NCBI GenBank assembly: GCA_003021085.1
Contig: PXRE01000019.1
Location: 1-37,585, forward strand
Length of the DNA: 37,585 nt
Direction: 5' to 3'
Origin: Halobacteriales archaeon QS_1_68_20
GTDB taxonomy: Archaea > Halobacteriota > Halobacteria > Halobacteriales > PXRE01
The notes under the pieces were generated by a model that was not told the origin of the DNA, made no database searches, and saw nothing but the letters and a program-made list of their open reading frames with translations. Numbering within the stretch: position 1 is the stretch's first letter; each line of letters starts with the position of its first letter. Below are positions 1 through 7,927 of the stretch, piece by piece. Position numbers and translations under genes: made by a program.

Positions 1-1356
1 GCGAGCGCCGACGAGTCGGGAATCGAGCGGGCCCGCCGGCGCATCGAATCCGCCGACCGCGCGGACATGCGCGAGGGCGTCGAGTACATCCGCGCCAGTT
101 GCGGCGAAGTGGCCAGCCCGGGGGCCGTCGACGACGAGGCCCCCGACCCGGAACCGGTCTCCGACGACCGGTTGCGCGCGGAGGCCCGTGCGCTGTTCGA
201 GCGCGTCGTCGAGGCGGGGATCGAGACGCCGGACTCCCACCACTGGGCGACGGTCAAACCCTGGACCGCCGGCAACGGCGAGCCGCTGGCGCTGTTGCCG
301 GCCGACGACTCGCTGTACTTCGGCCGGTGTGGCATCGCACTGCTGGGCGCAGGCCTGCATCGCGTCACCGACGAGTCGACGTACCGCGAGTTCGCGCTGG
401 ACGCGGTTCGACCGGTCAGGGAGGCGCTCTCGGCCGGCCGGGACGCGTCGGCGCTGGATCACCTCGGCGGCGCGACCGGCGTCGGATCGGTCGCGTACGG
501 ACTCGCGGCGGTCGGTGACCTCCTCGAGGAGCCGTCGGCCATCGAGGACGCCACCCGCGTCGGCGAGGTCCTGTCCGGCGACCGTATCGCGGCCGACCAC
601 GACTACGACGTCGTCGGGGGCGCCGCCGGCACGATCCTGGGGTTGCTCGCGGTGAACGACCGGCGTGCGTCGCCGGAACTGGTCGACGTCGCCGTCGCCT
701 GTGGCGAGCACCTGCTGGACGCCAGTCTGGACCGCCCGGACGGCATCGCCTGGGAGACCTTCGACGGGACCGAGCCGCTGACCGGCTTCGCCCACGGGGC
801 GGCCGGGATCGCCTACGCGCTGGCCAGGCTCTCCGACGCCACCGGGCGGGACGACTTCCGGGACGCCGCGCTGGACGCGATCCGGTACGAGGCGTCGACG
901 TACGACCCCGGAGCCTGCAACTGGCCGGACTACCGCACCGACGAGCGCCACGACGAGTTCACCGACCAGTGGTGTCACGGCCGGAGCGGCATCGGACTGG
1001 CCCGCATCGGGACGGCGGAGTACGTCGACGGGGACCTCGTCACGCGGGGCGTCGACCGCGCGGCGTCGGCGTTCGACGACGAACTCGTGATGCTGGATCA
1101 CCTCTGCTGTGGCAACGCCGGCCGGGCGACGTTCCTGCTCGAAGCCGAACGCCGGTACGACCGGCGGGTCGGACGGGCACGGGCGCACCTCGGCGCGACG
1201 CTCGCTCGCAAGGAAGCGACCGGCTCCTACCAGCTACATTCCTACACCGAGCAGATCACCGATCCGACGCTGTTCATGGGCCTGTCCGGCATCGGCTACG
1301 CGATGCTGCGAACGACGGCCCCCGAAGACCTCCCCGCAGTACTGCTGTGGGAGTGA
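1..1356 (+). CDS. Class II lanthipeptide synthetase LanM, C-terminal part (5' end outside window)
   Basis: The reading frame is open from base 1, so the ATG at 67 is internal and the gene is cut by the window edge. The visible 451 residues form a LanC-like cyclase domain, the C-terminal half of LanM enzymes that dehydrate Ser/Thr in a precursor peptide and then add Cys thiols to form lanthionine rings. Signature motifs are in order: AHGAAG (His about residue 265 of the fragment), WCHGRSG (Cys about 325) and LCCGNAG (Cys 369 and 370). These give zinc ligands Cys, Cys and Cys, the CCG variant known from ProcM-type cyclases, in place of the usual Cys-Cys-His. The dehydratase domain would lie upstream. 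No precursor peptide is visible downstream: only 55 bp separate this stop from the convergent next gene. Domain call firm; substrate unknown. Confidence 0.85.
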   Translation, partial: ASADESGIERARRRIESADRADMREGVEYIRASCGEVASPGAVDDEAPDPEPVSDDRLRAEARALFERVVEAGIETPDSHHWATVKPWTAGNGEPLALLPADDSLYFGRCGIALLGAGLHRVTDESTYREFALDAVRPVREALSAGRDASALDHLGGATGVGSVAYGLAAVGDLLEEPSAIEDATRVGEVLSGDRIAADHDYDVVGGAAGTILGLLAVNDRRASPELVDVAVACGEHLLDASLDRPDGIAWETFDGTEPLTGFAHGAAGIAYALARLSDATGRDDFRDAALDAIRYEASTYDPGACNWPDYRTDERHDEFTDQWCHGRSGIGLARIGTAEYVDGDLVTRGVDRAASAFDDELVMLDHLCCGNAGRATFLLEAERRYDRRVGRARAHLGATLARKEATGSYQLHSYTEQITDPTLFMGLSGIGYAMLRTTAPEDLPAVLLWE

Positions 1357-1411
1357 CGCCTGGGTCCGGCCTCCTGGCTCCCCAGGACGAGCACGTCGTC
1401 CCGCCGGCGGG

Positions 1412-2173
1412 TCACCACGACAGCGACACCCGGTCGCCCACGTCGACACCGAACGCCTCGTCGCCCCGGCCCTGGTTGACCGCGAACTCGACGTTGCCGT
1501 GGCTCCCGACGGTCACGAGTCGCTGGCCGGGGTCGACGTGGGCGTACGCGGGTTCGACCGGAGCGCGCTCGCGGTTCACTGCGACTTCCGCCCGGCCGTC
1601 CAGCACCTCGCCGGGGACGTTCGTGATGGCGTTGCCGAAGTCGTCGACCACCAGCACCTCGCCGTCGGCCCCGTCGGACCGGACGTCGGGTTCGGGAAAG
1701 AAGAGGTCGACGTAATCGTCGGTGGGAGCCACCGGGTCGAGGTCTGTGAACCCCTCGACGCCGGCGTCGTGGACGGCCGCGGCGGACGGGGCGAACACGT
1801 CCCGGCCGTGGAACGTGCTGCTCTCGGGGTTCTCGTAGCGCCACTCGAAGACCTGGGGTCCCTCGTCGGCGTCCGCGGCGAGCAGTCGCGCCACCGGCAA
1901 GAGGACGCCGTTGTCGGGGCCGACCAGCAGGTGCTCGCCCGCGCGGACGACGACGGCGGCCCGGTCGGTCCCGACGCCGGGGTCGACGACGACCAGGTGC
2001 GTCGCCGGCGGGAAGTACGGCAGCACCTCCCGGAGCCAGAAGGCGGCCGACCGCACGTCCTGGCGGGGCAGGTCGTGTGCGACGTCGACCAGTCGCGCGT
2101 CGGTCCGCTGGAGCATCACGCCCTTCATCGAAGCGGGGTACGGCGATCCGAAGTCCGAGGTCAGCGTGATCAT
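1412..2173 (-). CDS. SAM hydroxide adenosyltransferase (DUF62 / SAM hydrolase family)
   Basis: A member of the fluorinase/chlorinase superfamily; archaeal members hydrolyse S-adenosylmethionine to adenosine and methionine using an activated water. It starts with the typical MITLTSDFG strand. The expected catalytic triad is present as Asp64 and Arg71 in VVVDPGVGTDR and His122 in FHGRDVFAP, with spacing matching the characterised archaeal enzyme. Length (253 residues) is normal for the family. I chose the ATG at 2173 rather than the longer frame to 2230, because homologues begin with this strand and a TATA box lies 27 nt upstream, implying a leaderless mRNA. It is convergent with the lanthipeptide gene and shares its strand with pyrF, 76 bp upstream. 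Confidence 0.88.
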   Translation of the reverse strand: MITLTSDFGSPYPASMKGVMLQRTDARLVDVAHDLPRQDVRSAAFWLREVLPYFPPATHLVVVDPGVGTDRAAVVVRAGEHLLVGPDNGVLLPVARLLAADADEGPQVFEWRYENPESSTFHGRDVFAPSAAAVHDAGVEGFTDLDPVAPTDDYVDLFFPEPDVRSDGADGEVLVVDDFGNAITNVPGEVLDGRAEVAVNRERAPVEPAYAHVDPGQRLVTVGSHGNVEFAVNQGRGDEAFGVDVGDRVSLSW

Positions 2174-2195
2174 GTTCGGGGTTTCGACCGCCGGC

Positions 2196-2205
2196 AAAAT
2201 ATAGT
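2196..2205 (-). promoter_or_regulatory. TATA box of the SAM hydroxide adenosyltransferase gene
   Basis: On the minus strand the sequence reads ACTATATTTT, centred about 27 nt upstream of the ATG at 2173. This is the spacing expected for a haloarchaeal leaderless transcript, in an otherwise GC-rich stretch. Confidence 0.65.
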
Positions 2206-2249
2206 CACCTGAACAGTATCGCGACGTCACTCGCGCCGCCGCCGGAGCC

Positions 2250-3065
2250 TCAGCGGTAGTCGTTCAGCCGCCGTTTCAGTCGCTTGGCGGCCTCGCCGGC
2301 GGCGTCGAAGAAGTCCCCACGGGACCCTTCGCCGGCGAAGATGATCCCCCGCGAGGAGTTCACGAGGCCGACCCCGACGTCGGCGCCCGGGTAGTCCGCG
2401 AGGCCGTGCTCGACGGCCGCCTCGGCGTCGCCGCCCTGCGCGCCCACGCCGGGGACGAGGAACGGAATCTCGGGGACGCGCTGGCGGACGTCCTCGAGGT
2501 CTTCGGGGGTGGTCGCGCCGACAACGAGGCCGACGTTGCCGTTGCGGTTCCAGGTGTCCGCCAGCGCCGCGACCCGCTGGTAGAGGCGCTCGCCCGCCGC
2601 GAGTTCGAGGTCCTGGAGGTCCGCGCCGCCGACGTTGGAGGTCCGGCAGAGGACGAACACGCCCGCGTCCTCCCGGGAAAGGAACGGTTCCAGCGCGTCC
2701 CGGCCGAGGTAGGGGCCGACCGTGATTCCGTCCACGAGGTCCAGCACCTCGGCGTACTGCCGGGCGGTGTTCCCGACGTCGCCGCGTTTGGCGTCCAGCA
2801 GGACGGGCACGTCCGTGCCGTGGGCGTACGCGACCGTCTCTTCCAGCGCCCGCCAGCCGTCGGCGTCCTCGTAGAAGGCCGCGTTGGGCTTGTAGCAGGC
2901 GGCGTGTTCGTGGGTCGCGTCGATTATCCGGCGGTTGAACGCCCAGCGCGGGAGGTCGGCGTCGGCGACCGAGTCCGGGAGTCGGTCGGGGTCGGGATCC
3001 AGCCCCACCGAGACGACGCTGTCGACCGCCGCGATGCGGTCGGCCAGTCGGTCGAAGAAGGTCAT
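2250..3065 (-). CDS. pyrF: Orotidine 5'-phosphate decarboxylase
   Basis: Catalyses the last step of UMP synthesis, decarboxylation of orotidine monophosphate, in the cytoplasm. The 271-residue TIM-barrel protein has the active-site signature LLDAKRGDVGNTA with Asp91, Lys93 and Asp96, and a C-terminal phosphate-binding segment PGVGAQGGD followed by NSSRGI. This is the longer PyrF subfamily typical of halophilic archaea and actinobacteria. The start is an ATG with a TATA-like AAATACTTAG about 29 nt upstream (3091-3100). It lies downstream of a GC-rich repeat and on the same strand as the DUF62 gene. Confidence 0.95.
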   Translation of the reverse strand: MTFFDRLADRIAAVDSVVSVGLDPDPDRLPDSVADADLPRWAFNRRIIDATHEHAACYKPNAAFYEDADGWRALEETVAYAHGTDVPVLLDAKRGDVGNTARQYAEVLDLVDGITVGPYLGRDALEPFLSREDAGVFVLCRTSNVGGADLQDLELAAGERLYQRVAALADTWNRNGNVGLVVGATTPEDLEDVRQRVPEIPFLVPGVGAQGGDAEAAVEHGLADYPGADVGVGLVNSSRGIIFAGEGSRGDFFDAAGEAAKRLKRRLNDYR

Positions 3066-3224
3066 ACGCGCACCTGGCGCGGCGGCGGGCTAAGTATTTC
3101 CATCGGCGATCAAAGGTGGGGTACTGAATGGCGTGTCGGCCGGCCCGTCCGGCCGCCCCGGCGCGAGCTGGCCCGCGTGTCGCCCTCGGCGACCGCGGGC
3201 GCTAAGCGCGCGAGGGACGAGTAA

Positions 3225-3515
3225 CGCAAAGAGCGCTCGGAGAGCGCGACTGAGTAACGCAGTCGGCTGGGGAGGCGTGTGGCGATTAGCGGTTGGGCCG
3301 GGGAGGACTGAAAGGGGCCGCGGGCTCGACGACCCCGGCGACGTTCCCGCGAACGAACGTGAGCGGGAGCCAGCGAGAGCGTCGCTCTCGCGCGGGAAGG
3401 ACCGCAACGAAGTGAGGACCGCAGGAGCCGCGCGAGTCGAGCGCGCGGGGGCTTTCCGCGTGTTGCCGTCCAAGCTACCGCCGACGGAGAGCGCGCGCGG
3501 GCTTTCCGCGTGTTG
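3225..3515 (-). repeat. GC-rich dispersed repeat, copy A (two termini)
   Basis: Read on the minus strand, this copy carries the family terminus CAACACGCGGAAAGCCC twice (3443-3465 and 3493-3515 on the plus strand). It then runs through CTCGACTCGCGCGGCTCCTG, GCGGCCCCTTTCAGTCC and CCACACGCCTCCCCAGCC, segments also found in copy G at 27.96-28.46 kb. The GCGCGCTCTCCGtcGGCGG stretch preceding one terminus matches the sequence preceding the terminus in copies E and F. No protein is supported here; the open frames in this interval are low-complexity, Arg-rich shadows. The whole interval 3066-3583 holds only this repeat and two promoters. Confidence 0.75.
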
Positions 3516-3583
3516 ACGACCAAACCACCGTCCAGGCTACCCTCCACAGGAGTCCTTTTCCGCCCCGAGACCCAGGACCGACC

Positions 3584-4285
3584 ATGGAGTCGCTGGAGGA
3601 CGAGTTGCGCCGTGGCCGGGACCTCGACGTCGCCGACCTCGCCGACGCCATCGAGACCATCGGGTTCGAGTGCACCCGCTGTGGAGCCTGCTGTAAAGGG
3701 AGCGGAGCGACCGCCCCGGAAGACGCGGGCGGGCATGGCCCGCGAGCGCACGGCGACGACGAGCACACCGCCACCGTCTTCCCCGGCGAGGTGCGGGACC
3801 TCCAGGCCGCCACCGAATACGACTGGCGGGACGTGGCCCGCCCGATGCCGTTCGGCCTCCGGGAGGGCGAGGATGGCCCGGAGGGCGAGACCTTCGAGTG
3901 GGCTCTCCAGACCGACGACTGCGGCGACTGCACCTTCTACGAGGAGGACGCCGACGGCACCGGCGCCTGCACGGCCCACGCCGACCGGCCGCTGATCTGC
4001 CGGACCTACCCGTTCAGCGTCGCGCTGGGCGGGACCAGCCAGCCGATGGGCGAGGCCGTCGACGAGGAGGGCCTGGTCCGCGCCCACGAGTGCGAGGGCC
4101 TCGGCCGGGACATCTCGCGGGCGGACGCCGAGGACCTTGCGGCCGCGCTGAAAGAGCGCGCCGTCCGCGAACTGGAGGAGGCAATCAAAGTGCGAGACGA
4201 GTACGAACCCGTAGATGTTAATGGCATAATCGTCCATGACTCCGAAGGACAAAAGCGACCAGACGGTACTCAAGTAGAGAAGTGA
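3584..4285 (+). CDS. YkgJ-family cysteine cluster protein
   Basis: Matches the YkgJ family of small putative zinc- or iron-chelating proteins. The cysteines are arranged as CTRCGACC near residues 28-35, then DDCGDCTFYEE and C-T-A-H, and finally CRTYPF near residue 145, the family's conserved cluster. The biochemical role is unknown; some relatives associate with Fe-S or flagellin-lysine modification systems. The start ATG has a TATA-like CTTTTC (3555-3560) 27 nt upstream, consistent with leaderless expression. The last 25 codons and the following intergenic region are noticeably less GC-rich than the rest, but no frameshift is seen. Confidence 0.8.
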   Translation: MESLEDELRRGRDLDVADLADAIETIGFECTRCGACCKGSGATAPEDAGGHGPRAHGDDEHTATVFPGEVRDLQAATEYDWRDVARPMPFGLREGEDGPEGETFEWALQTDDCGDCTFYEEDADGTGACTAHADRPLICRTYPFSVALGGTSQPMGEAVDEEGLVRAHECEGLGRDISRADAEDLAAALKERAVRELEEAIKVRDEYEPVDVNGIIVHDSEGQKRPDGTQVEK

Positions 4286-4317
4286 TTACGTATAATATAA
4301 AATTCTACAATTGAAGT

Positions 4318-4331
4318 ATCGCTCGGGCGAT
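4318..4331. terminator. Candidate bidirectional terminator between convergent genes
   Basis: ATCGC-TCGG-GCGAT forms a 5-bp stem with a 4-nt loop, followed by CTTT on the plus strand and a T-rich tract on the minus strand. It sits in an AT-rich 89-bp gap between the convergent YkgJ-type gene and the SPFH fragment. Weak stem; placement is the main support. Confidence 0.35.
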
Positions 4332-4374
4332 CTTTACAGCTAACCTTAGTCGACCTGTCCATCGGGTCGTCTTG

Positions 4375-4671
4375 CTAGCCATTTTGATTATAACCTGTTT
4401 TTTCATACGCACGCGCCTGCCGCTCGAACGCCGGCGGGACGGGCTCGGGCCCCTCGTCGGTCAGTATCTCCATCTCGGACGTATCAACCGGGGACGTGGA
4501 CGTGACGAACGGCGGGAAGAAGTACACGCCGGGACCGACGATGCCCTTGAGGTCGCCGAAGACGTACACCGCCATCACCTGGTCCTCCGGCACCACGGTC
4601 GCGGCCGTCAGGAACAGTAGGAGGAGGAGGGCCAGGAACCCGGCGAGCGAGAGGATCACGACCCACGACAT
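4375..4671 (-). CDS. Short SPFH/band-7-like membrane protein (N-terminal domain only)
   Basis: The 98-residue product begins with a strong transmembrane helix (WVVILSLAGFLALLLLLFL). A band-7 entry segment follows, reading VVPEDQVMAVYVFGDLKGI, then VGPGVYFFPPF and TSEMEILTDEG. Stomatin/prohibitin-like proteins start exactly this way but continue for another 200-300 residues; here the protein stops soon after the first band-7 strands. Either it is a stand-alone small haloarchaeal protein or a truncated relic. I chose ATG 4671 over 4740 because it places the membrane helix at the N-terminus. It is convergent with the YkgJ-type gene; repeat copy B lies upstream. Confidence 0.6.
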   Translation of the reverse strand: MSWVVILSLAGFLALLLLLFLTAATVVPEDQVMAVYVFGDLKGIVGPGVYFFPPFVTSTSPVDTSEMEILTDEGPEPVPPAFERQARAYEKTGYNQNG

Positions 4672-4742
4672 GTGTGGATTGTTTTCGTGCTCGGTCGTGA
4701 ACGTTTTGATCGGAATCGTCAATCTCCGTACCAGCGGCACTG

Positions 4743-4920
4743 CAACCAGCCAGAAAACCCCCCGCGCGCTCGACCACTCCGGGCCTCGCTGCGGTCCTCG
4801 GCCTCCGGCCTGCGGTGCTTGGCTGGCGAGAGCGAAGCGCTCGCTGCCTCCCGCTCGCAGGGCTCGCGGGAGCGTCGTCCGGGAGGGTTCGAGCGCGCAT
4901 CCCCTTTCAGTCCCGCCCGG
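4743..4920 (+). repeat. GC-rich dispersed repeat, copy B
   Basis: Begins with the family terminus CAACCAGCCAGAAAACC, continues with CCGCGCGCTCGACC and the GGCGAGAGCGAAGCG segment, and ends with CCCCTTTCAGTCCCGCCC, shared with copies A, D and G. Non-coding. It separates the SPFH fragment from a run of 27-bp tandem repeats. Confidence 0.7.
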
Positions 4921-4928
4921 CGTTGATC

Positions 4929-5036
4929 GTGCCGGCTACCGCTGACCTGCCGGTCGTGCCGGATACCAACGATTTGCCGGTCGTGCCGGCTACCGCTGAC
5001 CTGCCGGTCGTGCCGGATACCTTTGATTCGGAGGAG
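4929..5036 (+). repeat. 27-bp tandem repeat, four units
   Basis: Units start at 4929, 4956, 4983 and 5010. Units 1 and 3 are identical (GTGCCGGCTACCGCTGACC...), and units 2 and 4 form a second type (GTGCCGGATACC...), giving a 54-bp higher-order period; unit 4 diverges at its end. A further GTGCCGGCTACC occurs at 5063 and another at 7658, next to repeat copy D. The plus-strand open frame across it would encode alternating VPATADLP and VPDTNDLP peptides, but it starts inside repeat B and lacks other support, so I treat it as non-coding. Confidence 0.8.
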
Positions 5037-5103
5037 GCGCCGGCCACCTCCGCAGGGCGGCGGTGCCGGCTACCTGGGGGACGGCAGACGAAACGACGCG
5101 GCG

Positions 5104-5442
5104 TCAGTCGCCCCCGAGCCAGTCCGCGAAGGTGCCGCCGACGAGGCTCTCGGACTGCCGGCGGACGTACTCTCGCTGCATCCCGTGGACGGCCGCCGGG
5201 CCGTACTTGAAGTAGCCCAGCCCACCCCTGACGCCGACGTCGACGGTCACCGCCTCGCGGTCCCGGAAGTCACAGGTCCCGTCGTAGTTGCTCACGCCGT
5301 CCAGCCAGCCCCGGTAATCCGGTTCCGCCGGGAGCGTCGGACACTCGCTCCCGGTCGACTCCGCGCACCCACTCAGTCCCCCGAGCCCAACCACACTCCC
5401 CGCCCCGGCCGCCCGCAACAGGTCCCGGCGGTCCAGGTTCAC
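5104..5442 (-). CDS. Truncated halocyanin-like Tat lipoprotein lacking the copper site
   Basis: The N-terminus carries a twin-arginine signal with lipobox (LDRRDLLRAAGAG, then GLSGC), so it is probably exported folded and lipid-anchored. The next segment, DYRGWLDGVSNYDGTCDF followed by EAVTVDVGVRG, matches the start of halocyanins (small blue copper proteins). The protein ends after 112 residues without the His-Cys-His-Met ligand region, and the C-terminal GMQREYVRRQSES stretch is not halocyanin-like. It cannot be a type I copper protein; it may be a relic or a repurposed domain. GTG 5442 gives a normal Tat leader; GTG 5460 is an alternative. The tandem 27-bp repeats lie just past its stop. 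Confidence 0.55.
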   Translation of the reverse strand: MNLDRRDLLRAAGAGSVVGLGGLSGCAESTGSECPTLPAEPDYRGWLDGVSNYDGTCDFRDREAVTVDVGVRGGLGYFKYGPAAVHGMQREYVRRQSESLVGGTFADWLGGD

Positions 5443-5623
5443 GAGCGACCACCTCGGCACCGACGGGCCTCAAGGTTCTCGCCGGTCGCTTCCCGGGAAC
5501 GTTCGGCTCGGCAACCGGCTGACGACGAACGGCTCCCGGACGACGGCCAGTCGCGCCACCCTTGCTCGTCGTTCGCTCTCGCGCTCGCGCACATCTATCG
5601 CGGTTTGCGGCGTTCGATACCAC

Positions 5624-6028
5624 ATGGCGGTGAGTCTCACGGAGGAGGGCGGGTTCGGACTGCACCTCGACCGCGTGCGGCCGATCCACTGGCTCGTGGT
5701 GGCGCTCGTCGTCGTGACGGGCGTCGTCCACGTCGCCATGTTCGTCACCGAGGACTGGATCCCACTGTTGCTGGCCGGCCTCGGATTCTTCGGTGCCGTC
5801 GCACTCTTCCTGCTGAACGTCAACCGGGCGCTGCTGTACCCCGTCGGCATCCTCTACACCGCCGCCCAGGTCGTCGGCTACCTCCTGTTGCCGCTGGGCC
5901 CGCTGTGGGTCGCCGTCCTCGACAAGACCGTCCAGGTCGCCCTGATCGTCCTGCTGGCGTACCTCTTCCGCACCGAGGTGCTGTTCGCCGACCGGACGGG
6001 GACGCGGGAGGCGACCGCCACGGAGTGA
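5624..6028 (+). CDS. Conserved haloarchaeal four-helix membrane protein
   Basis: A 134-residue protein of unknown function. After a 20-residue cytosolic start (HLDRVRPIHW) it has four hydrophobic segments: LVVALVVVTGVVHVAMFV, IPLLLAGLGFFGAVALFLL, LYPVGILYTAAQVVGYLLL and VQVALIVLLAYLF. A charged tail follows. No catalytic motif is visible. The ATG follows CGATACCAC; there is no clear SD motif. Base use matches its neighbours. It is convergent with the phosphoribosyltransferase gene. Confidence 0.7.
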   Translation: MAVSLTEEGGFGLHLDRVRPIHWLVVALVVVTGVVHVAMFVTEDWIPLLLAGLGFFGAVALFLLNVNRALLYPVGILYTAAQVVGYLLLPLGPLWVAVLDKTVQVALIVLLAYLFRTEVLFADRTGTREATATE

Positions 6029-6079
6029 CCGCCCGCTGTCTCCGGTCCGCCCCCTGGACCGCCCCAGCCGAACCGACTC

Positions 6080-6706
6080 TCACTCGGAACGCAGGTACGT
6101 CAGCGCCTCCTCGTTGGACACCTGCGGGAACGATCGGTAGTGGCGGCCGACCGCGCCGAAGCGGCGGGGCGACTCCAGAATCACGACCTCGTCGGCCTCC
6201 CGTTCGAGGACGTCCAGCGCCTGGGGCGGGCCGACCGGGACCGCGAAGACGACCCGCGGGGGGTCCTGGGCTGTGATCTGCCGGAGACAGGCGATGGCCG
6301 TCGCGCCGGTGGCGACGCCGTCGTCCACCAGCACCACCCGCCGGCCGGTCAGGTCCGCCGTCGGGTCGCCGCCACGGTAGGCGTCGACCTTCTCGCGGGC
6401 GTTCTCGGCCTCCCGCTGGGCCTCGCGGTCGAGGTACGCCTCCGGGACGCCCAGGCGGTCGATCAGGTCCTCGTTGAGCCAGCGACTCCCGTCGCCGGCG
6501 ACCGCGCCCACCGCGAGTTCGGGGTTGTTCGGTGCGCCGATCTTCTCGGCGACGACGATGTCCAGCGGCGCGTCGAGTTCGTCGGCGACGGCGCTGCCGA
6601 CCGGCAAGCCGCCGCGGGGGATCGTGAGGACGACGTCCGCCTCGACGCCGCCGTCGGCCAGCGCCGCGGCGAGTCGCCGTCCCGCGTCGGTCCGATCCTC
6701 GAACAC
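6080..6706 (-). CDS. Phosphoribosyltransferase-family protein
   Basis: A type I PRTase fold of 208 residues. The PRPP-binding motif is VVLVDDGVATGATA near residues 124-137, and the N-terminal strand/loop VVLTIPRGGLPVG is typical of the stand-alone haloarchaeal PRTase group. Substrate base is not predictable; it may act in salvage or be regulatory. Start is GTG at 6706; a TATA-like CATAGACTTTCC lies about 30 nt upstream. It is 109 bp downstream of rpl15e on the same strand but appears to have its own promoter. Confidence 0.85.
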   Translation of the reverse strand: MFEDRTDAGRRLAAALADGGVEADVVLTIPRGGLPVGSAVADELDAPLDIVVAEKIGAPNNPELAVGAVAGDGSRWLNEDLIDRLGVPEAYLDREAQREAENAREKVDAYRGGDPTADLTGRRVVLVDDGVATGATAIACLRQITAQDPPRVVFAVPVGPPQALDVLEREADEVVILESPRRFGAVGRHYRSFPQVSNEEALTYLRSE

Positions 6707-6815
6707 GTGCGTACCGACGGCTCGCGCGGGGAAAGTCTATGCTAGTGTCTCACACGCCCGAGGCGTGCCGTAAACTTCGACGGCGATGCGGGGTCGCCCG
6801 CGCTGAGTCGGGCGC

Positions 6816-7385
6816 TCAGTTCCGGCTGGGACGGGTGTGTTCCGTGCCGGTGCCCCTCTCGCGGATGCCCCGGCCCTGCGAGCCGGCGCTGGTCTTGCCG
6901 CGGAACGCGCGGCCGCGGTGGGAGTCGTCGCAGATCCAGTTGAGGTCGTCGTCGTTCTGGATGGCGGGGTGGTCCGGGTCCAGCAGGATGACCTCGAACC
7001 ACTTCTGGCTGCCGTCCTCGCCGACCCAGTAGGAGTTCAGCACGCGCAGGTTGCGGAACTTGCGGCTGGCGCGCTCCTCGCCGATGCGCTGGGTGCTCTT
7101 CCGGCGGCCGATGCGGTTGACGCCCATCCGCTTGGAGCGTCGGCCGGCGCGCGGTCGCTCCTTGCGGGCGGTACCCTTGCGGACCGACACGCGGGCGACC
7201 ACGACGCCCTGCTTGGCCTTGTAGCCGAGTTCGCGGGCGCGGTCCAGGCGCGTCGGGCGCTCGACGCGCACGATGGCGCCCTGGTCGCGCCACTCCTGCT
7301 TGCGTCGCCACTGCAGTTCGGCGAGTTTCCCGTCGTCCGGGTCCTTCCAGGCGTCCTTGATGTGGGAGTAGAAGCTCCGTGCCAT
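6816..7385 (-). CDS. rpl15e: 50S ribosomal protein L15e
   Basis: The 189-residue protein is a full-length archaeal L15e, a basic structural protein of the large ribosomal subunit. It opens with [19 protein letters not shown] and contains [14 protein letters not shown], a GYKAKQG segment and [13 protein letters not shown]. It ends with a [15 protein letters not shown] tail. The ATG at 7385 is the family start; the longer upstream frame is an artefact. Transcription may start near a CTTAAAC element at about 7511, which would give a leader of roughly 100 nt. Confidence 0.97.
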   Translation of the reverse strand: MARSFYSHIKDAWKDPDDGKLAELQWRRKQEWRDQGAIVRVERPTRLDRARELGYKAKQGVVVARVSVRKGTARKERPRAGRRSKRMGVNRIGRRKSTQRIGEERASRKFRNLRVLNSYWVGEDGSQKWFEVILLDPDHPAIQNDDDLNWICDDSHRGRAFRGKTSAGSQGRGIRERGTGTEHTRPSRN

Positions 7386-7927
7386 GGTTATCACCACGGG
7401 CGTTTGCCGGTTCAGCGGCGGAGCCGCCACATTCCGATGGCCTGTCGGTGACAGGCGCCCGCTGGTGCCCGTCGCCCAGCGAGTCGGTCGTACGTTCTCC
7501 GCTGGCCCGTTTAAGGGCTTCGAAACCCGCGGCGAGCAGTGTTCAGGTACCCTCGATCCGGTGGTTAGGACGTCTCGAAAGTTCCCTAACACGGTGGTTC
7601 TGACGCAAACACCCAGAAAGCCCCGCGCGGTCCCTTTCAGTCCCACCCGCGGCGGGGGTGCCGGCTACCGTTGCCTGAATTGATTCCCAGCGGCGGGCAC
7701 CCGCCGAAGGTAAACTACGCTAGACTGAAGAGAACCCGACCAGCACGTAGGCCCCGCCGGGCGAGACTTCAAGTACCAGGGAGCGACCACCGTCGGCGTG
7801 CGCTGACCACCGCCACGGCGGGGTTCGCGGTTGCGCGGCACGTCCCGTCGTGGTCAGGCCGCAGGGCCGTCGTTCCGTGCCGCCTGCTCGCCAGACGGTC
7901 GCCCAGCGAACGGTCCGTCAGCGATTC
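7386..7927. other. Intergenic region with repeat copy D
   Basis: This 542-bp gap holds the rpl15e leader and likely promoter (CTTAAAC on the minus strand near 7511). It also has an imperfect inverted repeat GTTAGGA...TCCCTAAC at about 7564-7592 and repeat copy D. From 7671 to 7927 I see GC-rich sequence with no convincing gene, tRNA or known ncRNA; the open frames there are Arg/Pro-rich shadows. It lies upstream of rpl15e and downstream of the release-factor gene. Confidence 0.5.
7605..7670 (+). repeat. GC-rich dispersed repeat, short copy D
   Basis: CAAACACCCAGAAAGCCCC runs directly into GCGCGGTCCCTTTCAGTCC and then a GTGCCGGCTACCG, so the two ends of the family are joined with the middle missing. 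This looks like an internal deletion of an element like copy B. Confidence 0.65.

Noticed and set aside
4815..5210. Plus-strand open frame with VPATADLP/VPDTNDLP peptide repeats
   Set aside because: It begins inside a dispersed non-coding repeat, ends in Arg-rich shadow sequence and lies antisense to a Tat lipoprotein gene; the periodicity is a DNA repeat effect.
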